Part shown: in pieces, positions 7,701 to 13,360 of the stretch
How positions within the stretch are numbered: position 1 is the stretch's first letter
Layout of the letters: each line of letters begins with the position of its first letter
Assembly (NCBI GenBank): GCA_017619255.1
Contig: JAFZSS010000011.1
Location: 1-13,360 of the forward strand
Direction: 5' to 3'
DNA from: Muribaculaceae bacterium
Lineage (GTDB): Bacteria > Bacteroidota > Bacteroidia > Bacteroidales > Muribaculaceae
DNA: 13,360 bases
The notes under the pieces: generated by a model
The model's input: only the letters and a program-made list of their open reading frames with translations
What the model was told of the DNA's origin: nothing
Database searches by the model: none
Position numbers and translations under genes: made by a program

Positions 7701-9292
7701 GTCTGGTCGGTCCAGTTGGCACGGAAGCTGTTGGTGGTGATATAGCTGCTGTTGGCAGCGCTCATCACGGGAGTATAAGTCTCCAGAGCTGCTGCCTGTG
7801 CGGTGCCTGACAAGGAAACTGTCAAATCTGATGCCCCTGAGCTGGAAATCTTAATGCTGCCTGAGTGGGTGCCGGCTGCCGTGGGGTTATAAGTCACGGT
7901 AACGGTGGCACCGCTGGCGGCGGCACTGGCGCTGATGGTTGTCGGTGAAACACTGTAAACGCCATTGGCATCGGTCTTGGTCAGGGTAACATTGCTGGTA
8001 AGATTGGTTCCGGTAACAGTGAATGTCTTGGTCACGGTCTGTCCAGCAGTGGTGCTGAAGCTGAGCGTTGACGGGCTGACGGTCAGCACGGGCGTCGGCG
8101 TTGTGCTGCCACTGGGCGGCTGGATACCGATAACCATCTGCTGATATACATTAAAGTTATAGCTGCTGTAGCCGAAGGAGTTCAGCGAACACCAGGCATT
8201 ACCGTCACCACTCCAACCAAAGTTGACATGGTACTTGTTGGTGCTGCTGTTGTAACCGTCAACATTGAAGGCATGTCCGCCGGCGTTGGAGCTCACGGCA
8301 CAGAAGACGATGGGGCGGCCTGCGGCCATCTCCTCCTGAATCATCGAAGCCCACTGGGAGTCGGTATAGAGGGTGGTGCCTCCACTATAGGCACTGGTCT
8401 TCTTGACGAAACGAGTCGTGTTTGAATCATAACCGAAGAAGGTAAACGCGTTGCGGATGTTACAAACGCTGTCCACGCTCACACCACTACCGCCAGCAGA
8501 ACTCGTTCCATAACCCATGTGCTCGGCTTGGCCCACATAACGCATCAGCGTGGCAACTGCGGTGCCTTGAGCTGTAGTGTAGCTGCCTGTGTAGCTGTCC
8601 AGCATGTTGGCCCAGTCAAATGTTGTCGAGGGCAGTGCCGAGTGGGTATAGCTGGTGGAACCATAGCTTGAGTAGCTGATGGTCGACTTGTAGCCTGGTA
8701 CGGCAGGTGTAGCGGCCGTGGGATATTTCCAGTAGTAGAATACCATCGATGCCGAGGTCGCTGGGCAACCGGTCAAACACTGGTAATTACCAAACTTACA
8801 TAGATTGTAGTAAGGGGCTTCCTGGTCCCAATTGCATGTCAACAGCGGGCCGTAAGTTCCGGCACGCAGTTGAGGTGAATTGGCAGGACTGGCAATCAGG
8901 TTCGGTTCCAGATTTGGGTTTTCCTGCAGGTACATGATCTGGTCCTTGTATTGGCCCAGCAGGTCCCTGAGGCCCCAAGGCAGGTTGTTCACATCCTTAA
9001 GGGGACGGTCACCCACCATGAGGATTTCCTCGGCGCGGTCGTCACCGGCGACTACGATAAAGGTGGTAGCTGTGTTGAAGATGTAATAGACGGGTTCGTT
9101 AAACTTCACGGTGCCCATCTCGGCCTTGAGCAGCACTGGTTGTAGGGCTGCCGGGGCCATCATTTTACCTGCATAAAGCTCATTGGCTAGGAACTTCTGA
9201 GCTTTCTTCATGGCAGAGGCCGGATCCACAGGAGCGGCCGTCAATGACATCGCCATAATCATGGCGGTTAAAAAGAATAGAAATTTTTTCAT
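4721..9292 (-). CDS. Secreted modular C10 (streptopain-family) cysteine protease with Ig-like/Fn3 repeats and sorting tail
   Basis: Large extracellular papain-fold protease of 1523 aa, far longer than streptopain SpeB (about 400 aa). Signal peptide: residues 1-20 (MKKFLFFLTAMIMAMSLTAA). Propeptide, Spi/I69-inhibitor-like: about 22-140. Catalytic domain: about 145-392, with the oxyanion-side segment PLLTCNWDQEAPYYNLC (Gln157), the nucleophile motif TGCPATSASM (Cys176), the histidine motif AGGHAFNVDGY (His340), and NFGWSGDG around Trp360; these align with the catalytic Cys and His motifs of SpeB. The tail has three Ig-like modules (402-498, 763-858, 1111-1207) alternating with three Fn3-like modules (about 505-756, 866-1104, 1212-1463), each Fn3 carrying an internal insert. 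The end (1465-1523; YVNMSGVQSKEP, then a Gly-Val-Asn-Ile-Val-Val strand and KSSKVLY) resembles type IX secretion C-terminal domains. It is monocistronic by its own promoter and terminator. The role is probably degradation of host or dietary protein; substrate is unknown. Confidence 0.93.
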   Translation of the reverse strand: MKKFLFFLTAMIMAMSLTAAPVDPASAMKKAQKFLANELYAGKMMAPAALQPVLLKAEMGTVKFNEPVYYIFNTATTFIVVAGDDRAEEILMVGDRPLKDVNNLPWGLRDLLGQYKDQIMYLQENPNLEPNLIASPANSPQLRAGTYGPLLTCNWDQEAPYYNLCKFGNYQCLTGCPATSASMVFYYWKYPTAATPAVPGYKSTISYSSYGSTSYTHSALPSTTFDWANMLDSYTGSYTTAQGTAVATLMRYVGQAEHMGYGTSSAGGSGVSVDSVCNIRNAFTFFGYDSNTTRFVKKTSAYSGGTTLYTDSQWASMIQEEMAAGRPIVFCAVSSNAGGHAFNVDGYNSSTNKYHVNFGWSGDGNAWCSLNSFGYSSYNFNVYQQMVIGIQPPSGSTTPTPVLTVSPSTLSFSTTAGQTVTKTFTVTGTNLTSNVTLTKTDANGVYSVSPTTISASAAASGATVTVTYNPTAAGTHSGSIKISSSGASDLTVSLSGTAQAAALETYTPVMSAANSSYITTNSFRANWTDQTPSANVTSYTLQVTEKGSTPAISQLANIDLSGVTQVTNSNGYLSDVSSNITSYLGTGWTASTYVYANTGMLITGGNLVSPTYSLSGYSKVTVKVKAYSYYSSYYGNATLSVSTGSASQTQALTDTDTEYTFVLNCSSSDKVTIGSTSNYISVSNIEIYAGDASSLNMFAASETGGETSRTITGITNKYYTVSNLKEGGTFTYKVKAIYSDGSQSAWSNEQEVTLTQAAVATPTLTVTPATLSMSAYTGETATATFKVTGADLTGNVTLTKSGSSVFSITPTTITAANAANGVNVTVTYAPTATGTQTATITVASSGAESKTVTLTGTATTAPITTYTPVMSAANSSYVTSSSFRADWTDQTASANVSSYTLQVNGQGGSTPSTNPTLLGSINGSNYTGSYKTITLSSPWGGTNVKGGNSAVYISKNGKITFTIPSGYNSNTTFTVKITTVTGTYGTGNFTVAATQTSAVGHTFSKGETYAWTVTGKTGDVITITSTDSSYSPDASLIEVYAGNATLNATETGDATTRTITGITNKYYTVQNLTAGATYTYKVKAIYTDGSESAWSNEQSVTLKDEEPAATPTLTVTPTSLSMTANVGETKTATFKVTGADLTGNVTLNLTGASVFSISPTTITAANAANGVNVTVTYAPTAYGTQTATVTVASSGAESKTVALTGNATINKATPVLGSATNISSTSFTANWTHDVDASTVSSYTLYGTLTAQPGGDEPGGDEPGGATLLGSLDGSNYTGSYASITLTSPWGGSNVKAGNGAIYTKNTTSWWSSSTTRGYITYTIPSGYSNATFTIMITTANNSYGAGNITVKSSKTSAVGHTFVKGETYAWTVTGSAGDVITIYSTDSSYSPDMTLISVYAGTASLNATATGDNTNFVITDIAAGSTGITLSNLVEGGTYSYYLVVNYVDGTTATSNTQEVTLVSLNVGNNTAITSLAADGDEIESVTYVNMSGVQSKEPWDGVNIVVTRYRSGAVKSSKVLY
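4904..8089 (-). repeat. Three tandem Ig-like + Fn3-like coding modules, about 1.05-1.08 kb period
   Basis: Within the protease gene, a two-domain unit of roughly 360 residues occurs three times. The Ig-like parts lie at 7799-8089, 6719-7006 and 5672-5962, and the Fn3-like parts at about 7025-7780, 5981-6697 and 4904-5659. Repeat identity is visible at DNA level: a 26-bp exact match at 5115-5140 and 6195-6220, another at 5859-5884 and 6906-6931, and a 33-bp stretch with one mismatch at 6662-6694 and 7742-7774. The first and third of these pairs are both offset by exactly 1080 bp. This suggests duplication followed by divergence or gene conversion. Confidence 0.85.
5505..5534 (-). repeat. 15-bp tandem repeat encoding a PGGDE linker
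   Basis: Two exact copies of ggctcatcaccgcca (5505-5519, 5520-5534), plus a partial third, encode PGGDEPGGDEPGG at residues 1253-1265 of the protease. The linker sits inside the third Fn3-like module, exactly where its insert domain begins. In-frame 15-bp repeats of this kind can vary in copy number by slippage, changing linker length without breaking the frame. Confidence 0.85.
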
Positions 9293-9364
9293 AAGCCTTT
9301 AAAGATTAAGTAATAAAGTGTATGTTATTAGAAAAAAAGTGTTCGATCTTGTTGAATGGCGCTC

Positions 9365-9396
9365 CAAAGGTAATAACGATTTTTAAAACAAACAAA
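9365..9396 (-). promoter_or_regulatory. Bacteroidetes-type promoter of the C10 protease
   Basis: On the minus strand, TACCTTTG (9365-9372) matches TAnnTTTG exactly, and TTTG (9393-9396) lies 20 nt upstream as the -33 element. A second TTTG (9389-9392) has the less suitable spacing of 16 nt. The leader from about position 9358 to the ATG at 9292 is some 65 nt. No ribosome-binding site of Shine-Dalgarno type is present. Confidence 0.8.
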
Positions 9397-9455
9397 GATT
9401 TTTGCTGATATTTTTCATATTTTCCACGCAGCAGCTTGACGGTTTATCGCTTTTA

Positions 9456-9481
9456 GTGAGAGATTTGTGTGATTCTCTCAC
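9456..9481. promoter_or_regulatory. 8-bp inverted repeat between divergent promoters
   Basis: GTGAGAGA (9456-9463) and TCTCTCAC (9474-9481) are perfect inverted arms around a 10-nt spacer. The element lies in the 288-bp divergent region, upstream of both the protease promoter and the DUF2461 promoter. It could be a regulator binding site serving either gene. It is not followed by a T-run on either strand, so a terminator is unlikely. Confidence 0.4.
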
Positions 9482-9521
9482 GGCGCGGGTGGGGCTTGTG
9501 TTGTTGTATATTCATGTACGG

Positions 9522-9553
9522 TTTGGCTATTCGGGACATTTGGATTACCTTTG
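9522..9553 (+). promoter_or_regulatory. Bacteroidetes-type promoter of the DUF2461 gene
   Basis: TTTG (9522-9525), a 20-nt spacer and TACCTTTG (9546-9553) fit the TTTG/TAnnTTTG consensus exactly. The expected transcription start near 9560 leaves about 20 nt to the ATG at 9581. Its -7 element is identical to that of the divergent protease promoter. Confidence 0.8.
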
Positions 9554-9580
9554 TAGTGAGCTATTTAGTGAGTGTCGATT

Positions 9581-10246
9581 ATGAAATCAGCAAGTAATAT
9601 TCCAGAGATATTAAGTTTCCTTCGCCGGCTTGCCATCAACAACGATCGCGCATGGTTCAAGACTCACAAGGACCAGTATGATGCTTTGCGCCGGCCATGG
9701 GAGCAGGACATGGAACGGCTCATCGGCCTTGTCGCAGACTATGACCCGCAGGCGCGTGGCCTGGCAGTCAAGGACAGCATTTACCGCATCTATCGTGATA
9801 TCCGTTTCTCCCACGATAAGCGCCCCTACAAGAATTACTTCTCGGGTGTCATCGGCAGGGGCGGGCGCCACACGGTGCAGTCATGCTATTATGTCCACTT
9901 CGGAGTCGAGGAGCTGATGCTGTGCGGCGGCATCTGGTGGCCTGAGAAGTCCATACTGGACCAGCTGCGTGGCCTCATCGACGCTGAGCCCGAGGAATTT
10001 CTCGCCATCATCAATGACCCTGCCATCACCTCACGCTACCAGTGGATGTCGCGGTCGCTCAAGACAATGCCCAAGGGCTTCTCCAGGGAGCATCCAATGG
10101 CTCAATACCTGAAAATGAAGGAATACCTCCTGGTGATGAATGTTGACGAGGATTACTTCGACTGTGAGGATTGGGTTGAGCGCGTTGCCGGCGACTTACA
10201 ACCTCTTAAACCATTGCATGATTTCCTTAATTATGTGTTTGAATAA
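9581..10246 (+). CDS. DUF2461 / TIGR02453 family protein
   Basis: Conserved bacterial protein of unknown biochemical function, 221 aa, close to the usual family length. Family hallmarks are the N-terminal LSFLRRLAINNDRAWFKTHK (residues 11-30), the core YRDIRFSHDKRPYKNYFSG (71-89, with Arg72, Asp73, Arg75, Asp79, Lys80 and the PYK triplet), and the YYVHFG...GGIWWPE segment (103-122). The frame could begin three codons earlier at a GTG (9572), but the ATG at 9581 gives an N terminus that fits the family better and a normal leader from the promoter at 9522-9553. It is soluble, with no signal peptide or membrane segment. It is transcribed alone, divergent from the protease; nothing around it explains its role. 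Confidence 0.92.
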   Translation: MKSASNIPEILSFLRRLAINNDRAWFKTHKDQYDALRRPWEQDMERLIGLVADYDPQARGLAVKDSIYRIYRDIRFSHDKRPYKNYFSGVIGRGGRHTVQSCYYVHFGVEELMLCGGIWWPEKSILDQLRGLIDAEPEEFLAIINDPAITSRYQWMSRSLKTMPKGFSREHPMAQYLKMKEYLLVMNVDEDYFDCEDWVERVAGDLQPLKPLHDFLNYVFE

Positions 10247-10255
10247 TCATACCTA

Positions 10256-10300
10256 AAGTTATAAATTATAACTTGGGTTTTTGCCACCATTTTGGCAAAA
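10256..10300. terminator. Possible transcription terminator / paired hairpins after the DUF2461 gene
   Basis: Ten nt past the stop lies a 19-bp palindrome, AAGTTATAAATTATAACTT (10256-10274), followed by GGGTTTTT. Immediately next is TTTTGCCA (10279-10286) paired with TGGCAAAA (10293-10300) around a 6-nt loop. The first stem is very A/T-rich and the second lacks a following T-run on the plus strand, so termination is plausible but not certain; either could instead be a protein-binding site. Confidence 0.4.
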
Positions 10301-10360
10301 GAATCGGCATTTTGTCACTTATAACCGAAATAAACCGATTTTTTTGCCATCTTTTTTGCC
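10278..10360. promoter_or_regulatory. TTTTTGCC repeat cluster upstream of hppA
   Basis: The octamer TTTTTGCC occurs at 10278-10285, 10341-10348 and 10353-10360, with an inverted GGCAAAA at 10294-10300. Two direct copies of AACCGA lie 10 bp apart (10323-10328, 10333-10338), and AATCGG (10302-10307) is inverted as CCGATT (10335-10340) just before a T-run. The cluster sits 85-165 bp upstream of the hppA -7 element. A regulatory role is inference. Confidence 0.35.
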
Positions 10361-10443
10361 TTTTTAGCGACGCGAAACAAATTTTTTAGGAGTTAGGGGT
10401 GTTAATTTCTCAATATTATTACACCTATTAGAAAAAATGATAG

Positions 10444-10451
10444 TATCTTTG
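10444..10451 (+). promoter_or_regulatory. Putative -7 element of the hppA promoter
   Basis: TATCTTTG matches TAnnTTTG. No clear TTTG is present 19-21 nt upstream, so the -33 element is weak or absent. The leader to the ATG at 10542 would be about 80 nt. It contains a small inverted repeat, TAAGAG/CTCTTA (10462-10479). Confidence 0.6.
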
Positions 10452-10541
10452 CGGTCGTTTTTAAGAGGATAATCTCTTATAAACTTCATGAAAACCCTGA
10501 AATAATTAAATATCAACATACTCAAACACTGATTATTATCT

Positions 10542-13019
10542 ATGAAGAAATCTTTTGTTCTCCTGCTGGCATTAGCCTCAAGCTTTGGTTTGAGGGCCAG
10601 TGAAGCCGATTTGGTGATTCCCCAGTCGGTGCATGAGTTAAGTTTCTTGCATTGGGGATTCCTGGTGACCGTCCTGGGTATACTCTTTGGCGTCTATCAC
10701 TTCTTGAAGACCAAGAGCCTGCCGGTTCACCCCGCAATGCGCGAGATTGGTGAGGTCATTTTCAAGACCTGTTCCACCTACCTTAAACAACAAGGCAAAT
10801 TTCTGGCCATTCTGTTCATCTTCATCGGCATCGTGGTGGCCTTCTATTTCGGTGGCCTGAGTCACATGAAGGTGTGGGAAGTGCTCATCATTCTGTTGTC
10901 CACCGTAATCGGTATGCTTGGCTCTTATGCCGTGGCTGCCTATGGTATCCGTATGAACACTTATGCCAACGCGCGCATGGCGTTCGCTTCGCTGCGCCGT
11001 GACCCGTTGCGTCTGCTCAATATCCCCCTGAATGCGGGTATGAGCATCGGCGTGATGCTGGTGTGCGTTGAGCTGTTCATCATGTTGGCCATCCTGCTGC
11101 TGGTTCCCTGCAACCTGGCTGGTGTGTGCTTTATCGGTTTTGCTATCGGTGAGAGCCTTGGTGCCAGTGCCTTGCGTATCGCCGGCGGCATCTTCACCAA
11201 GATTGCCGATATCGGCAGTGACCTAATGAAGGTGGTCTTCAAGATTGGCGAGGATGACCCCCGCAACCCCGGTGTGATTGCCGACTGTACCGGCGACAAT
11301 GCTGGTGACAGCGTTGGTCCCACTGCCGACGGTTTTGAGACCTATGGTGTGACCGGTGTCGCTTTGGTGTCATTCATCCTGCTTGCGGTTGGCAATCCTG
11401 ATATCCAGAAGGACCTGCTTATCTGGATTTTCTCGATGCGTATCCTCATGGTCATCACCTCCATTGTGGCTTACTGGATTAACAAGGCTTTCTGCAAGGC
11501 AAAATACGCCGGCAAGGACAGCCTGGACTTCGAGAAACCGTTGACCAGCCTCATTTGGACTGCTTCGGCGCTGAGTATCGCCGTTACTTATTGTGTTTCC
11601 TACTTCCAGTTGGGCCGTGTGTGTGACATCATGCACAATCCCAATCTGTGGTGGCAATTGGCGAGCATTATATCGTTGGGTACGCTGGGCGCTGCTCTTA
11701 TTCCTGAAATCACCAAGGTATTCACCTCTCCCAAGAGTGGCCATGTGCAGGAAGTTGTGAAGGCTTCGCATCACGGTGGCGCTTCTCTGAATATCCTGAG
11801 TGGATTTGTGGCCGGCAATTATTCCGGTTTCTGGACGGGGCTGGCGTTCGCTATCCTGATGTTTGCAGGCTATGCACTCTCACTGGGCATTCCCACCCCC
11901 GATGCGATCAGTCTGGAAGTGGTTAAAAATATTCCTATGGACATGATGCTCTATCCCGCCATCTTCGCTTTTGGTCTGGTGGCCTTCGGCATGCTGGGCA
12001 TGGGTCCCGTGACCATCGCAGTGGACAGCTACGGCCCCGTGACCGATAACGCCCAGAGCGTCTATGAACTGTCGCTGATCGAGGAAGTTCCCAACAAGGA
12101 CGAGGAGATTGAGCGTGACTTCGGTTTCAAGCCCGATTGGGAGAAGTCCAAGCACTACCTGGAGGAGAACGATGGTGCCGGCAACACCTTCAAAGCTACT
12201 GCCAAGCCCGTGCTCATCGGTACGGCTGTGGTGGGCGCCACCACGATGATTTTCTCTATCATCCTGGTGATCATGAAGACCCTCGGCGTGGATCCCGCCA
12301 GCTTGTTGAACCTCTTGAACGCTTACACTATCATCGGCTTCCTGCTGGGAGGTTGCGTTATCTATTGGTTTACCGGAGCTTCGACACAGGCTGTTACCGT
12401 GGGTGCCAACCGTGCCGTGGCCTTTATCAAGGACCACATCAAGCTCGATCCCAACGCACCCAAGAAGGCCGATACCAAGTCATCGGTTGAGGTGGTGAGA
12501 ATCTGTACTCAGTATGCTCAGAAGGGCATGTTCAACATCTTCCTTGCTATCTTCTTCTTTGCCTTGGGCTTTGCCTGCTTGGCATCGCCGGGCAGCGTAG
12601 GTGGCAACAATGCTGTTTCGCTTTTCGTTTCTTACCTGATCTCAATTGCCTTGTTCGGCCTGTTCCAGGCTGTGTTCATGGCCAATGCCGGTGGTAGCTG
12701 GGATAACAGCAAAAAGGTGGTTGAGGTGGACCTCGACCTCAAGGGTACCGACCTGCACGACGCGTCGGTTGTCGGTGACACCGTGGGCGATCCCTTCAAG
12801 GACACCTCGTCGGTTTCGTTGAACCCCATCATCAAGTTCACTACCCTGTTCGGCCTGCTTGCCATGGAGATGGCGATTGCTCCCAACTTCCAGTCAGTGG
12901 CTCCCTGGATGGGCATCGTGTTTGTGATTGTGGCTGTGTTCTTCGTTTGGCGCTCGTTCTATCGCATGCGCATCGACGACACTATCGGGAACATCATAGA
13001 CGCCTACAACAAAAAGTAA
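10542..13019 (+). CDS. hppA: Ion-translocating membrane pyrophosphatase (divergent mPPase)
   Basis: Integral membrane enzyme coupling pyrophosphate hydrolysis to outward H+ and/or Na+ pumping. It has 825 aa, longer than the usual 650-780. Residues 1-20 look like a cleavable signal peptide, and the first retained membrane helix is about 36-55. Active-site blocks: DIGSDLMK (223-230), EDDPRNPGVIADCTGDNAGD (237-256), TADGFETYG (261-269, Asp263 and Glu266), AVDSYGPVTDNAQSVYE (493-509), GAGNTFKATAK (545-555), NAGGSWDNSKK (715-725) and ASVVGDTVGDPFKDTSS (741-757). These carry the Asp-rich PPi/Mg-binding motifs. Substitutions from the canonical GADLVGK and GMxADLFES place it in a divergent branch. 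Lys551 occupies the position where lysine confers K+-independence (GNTTKA type) rather than alanine. H+ versus Na+ specificity cannot be settled here. It is a single-gene unit with its own terminator. Confidence 0.95.
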   Translation: MKKSFVLLLALASSFGLRASEADLVIPQSVHELSFLHWGFLVTVLGILFGVYHFLKTKSLPVHPAMREIGEVIFKTCSTYLKQQGKFLAILFIFIGIVVAFYFGGLSHMKVWEVLIILLSTVIGMLGSYAVAAYGIRMNTYANARMAFASLRRDPLRLLNIPLNAGMSIGVMLVCVELFIMLAILLLVPCNLAGVCFIGFAIGESLGASALRIAGGIFTKIADIGSDLMKVVFKIGEDDPRNPGVIADCTGDNAGDSVGPTADGFETYGVTGVALVSFILLAVGNPDIQKDLLIWIFSMRILMVITSIVAYWINKAFCKAKYAGKDSLDFEKPLTSLIWTASALSIAVTYCVSYFQLGRVCDIMHNPNLWWQLASIISLGTLGAALIPEITKVFTSPKSGHVQEVVKASHHGGASLNILSGFVAGNYSGFWTGLAFAILMFAGYALSLGIPTPDAISLEVVKNIPMDMMLYPAIFAFGLVAFGMLGMGPVTIAVDSYGPVTDNAQSVYELSLIEEVPNKDEEIERDFGFKPDWEKSKHYLEENDGAGNTFKATAKPVLIGTAVVGATTMIFSIILVIMKTLGVDPASLLNLLNAYTIIGFLLGGCVIYWFTGASTQAVTVGANRAVAFIKDHIKLDPNAPKKADTKSSVEVVRICTQYAQKGMFNIFLAIFFFALGFACLASPGSVGGNNAVSLFVSYLISIALFGLFQAVFMANAGGSWDNSKKVVEVDLDLKGTDLHDASVVGDTVGDPFKDTSSVSLNPIIKFTTLFGLLAMEMAIAPNFQSVAPWMGIVFVIVAVFFVWRSFYRMRIDDTIGNIIDAYNKK

Positions 13020-13058
13020 TCCCAATTGGGCTTTTTGCGAGCCCCCGTCAATAGAGAA

Positions 13059-13096
13059 GGCGGCGAGACCCATGCTGGTCCCGCCGCCCGTTTTTT
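13059..13096 (+). terminator. Rho-independent terminator of hppA
   Basis: GGCGGCGAGACC (13059-13070) pairs with GGTCCCGCCGCC (13077-13088) around the loop catgct. This gives a 12-bp GC-rich stem with one A-C mismatch, followed by CG and six T residues (13091-13096). It lies 40 nt beyond the hppA stop codon. A smaller GGGC/GCCC stem and the palindrome CCCAATTGGG (13021-13030) precede it. Confidence 0.9.
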
Positions 13097-13161
13097 ATAT
13101 CGGGCTGGCAGGGTTTCTCAGAAAAATCACCATTTGTTAGTAAATAATCATACATTTTTGC

Positions 13162-13191
13162 TTGTCATGTCCCCAAAAAGAAGTATTTTTG
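13162..13191 (+). promoter_or_regulatory. Probable promoter of the ferredoxin-subunit gene
   Basis: TATTTTTG (13184-13191) matches TAnnTTTG. An imperfect -33 (TTG, 13162-13164) lies 19 nt upstream, and a full TTTG at 13157-13160 is spaced 23 nt away. The element ends 57 nt before the ATG at 13249, between it and the hppA terminator, so the downstream gene appears to be transcribed independently of hppA. Confidence 0.65.
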
Positions 13192-13248
13192 CGGTAATTA
13201 GACGAACTACAAGATTAATAACCTTTTAAACTTTAAACTATTTCTTTT

Positions 13249-13360
13249 ATGGCAAAAATTCATGGAGCCGTAGTAGTGAATACGGAACGATGCAAGGGAT
13301 GCCGCCTGTGTGTTGTGGCTTGTCCCTGCAATGTGCTGAACCTCAAAGAAAAAGAGGTGA
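13249..13360 (+). CDS. 4Fe-4S ferredoxin subunit of a 2-oxoacid:ferredoxin oxidoreductase (partial, N-terminal 37 aa)
   Basis: The frame opens at ATG 13249 and runs off the right edge after 37 codons. MAKIHGAVVVNTERCKGCRL is followed by CVVACPCNVLNLKEKEV. The cluster motif CxxCxxCxxxCP uses Cys15, Cys18, Cys21 and Cys25, followed by Pro26. The MAKxxGAxVVxTERCKGCxLCVVACP start is characteristic of the small delta (ferredoxin) subunit preceding the alpha and beta genes of 2-oxoglutarate or branched-chain 2-oxoacid:ferredoxin oxidoreductases in Bacteroidales (KorD/VorD type). The second cluster and partner subunits should lie just outside the window. An extra Cys27 follows the CP, where many homologues have Thr or Thr-like residues. 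The kor versus vor assignment cannot be made here. Confidence 0.85.
   Translation, partial: MAKIHGAVVVNTERCKGCRLCVVACPCNVLNLKEKEV

Noticed and set aside
11880..12437. 185-codon minus-strand frame opposite hppA
   Set aside because: It overlaps conserved catalytic blocks of the pyrophosphatase in the other strand; its His/Gly/Glu-rich translation is typical of antisense shadows.
1..13360. A new defence or mobile system
   Set aside because: Every substantial gene belongs to a recognisable family (efflux, secreted protease, DUF2461, pyrophosphatase, ferredoxin oxidoreductase subunit); no nuclease, recombinase, reverse transcriptase or toxin-antitoxin pair was seen.

Overview
The window looks like a chromosomal segment of a Bacteroidota bacterium, most likely order Bacteroidales (Prevotellaceae or Muribaculaceae-like; the genus cannot be fixed from sequence alone). 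The evidence is: several matches to the Bacteroidetes promoter pattern (TTTG, about 20 nt, TAnnTTTG); no Shine-Dalgarno sequences before the starts; a streptopain-family (C10) protease with a type IX-like C-terminal sorting region; and a membrane pyrophosphatase and a 2-oxoacid:ferredoxin oxidoreductase ferredoxin subunit of the kinds found in gut Bacteroidales. I see no tRNA, rRNA, CRISPR array, phage or insertion sequence.

Left part (1-4526, all minus strand): a tripartite multidrug efflux operon read right to left. It holds a TetR repressor, a TolC-like outer-membrane channel, a lipoprotein membrane-fusion adaptor, and the N-terminal 455 residues of an AcrB-type RND pump that runs off the left edge. 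The promoter before tetR carries a perfect 10-bp inverted repeat between its -33 and -7 elements, the expected position for an autoregulatory TetR operator.

Middle (4721-9292, minus strand): one very large gene for a secreted, 1523-residue modular C10 cysteine protease. It has a signal peptide, a propeptide, a catalytic domain with Cys176 and His340, three Ig-like plus three Fn3-like modules, and a C-terminal sorting-signal-like tail. A hairpin terminator follows it. The Fn3-like modules are each interrupted by an insert, and one of the three inserts is of a different type from the other two.

Right part (9581-13360, plus strand): a DUF2461/TIGR02453 protein divergent from the protease, then a divergent 825-residue ion-pumping membrane pyrophosphatase (hppA) with a strong Rho-independent terminator, then the first 37 codons of a 4Fe-4S ferredoxin subunit of a 2-oxoacid:ferredoxin oxidoreductase. 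These three appear to be separate transcription units, each with its own TAnnTTTG element. The last two are energy-metabolism genes (pyrophosphate-driven ion pumping and ferredoxin-linked oxoacid oxidation).

I found no convincing new multi-gene system. The points most worth a second look are the mosaic protease, the tetR operator, the divergent pyrophosphatase subtype, and some short structured intergenic repeats.
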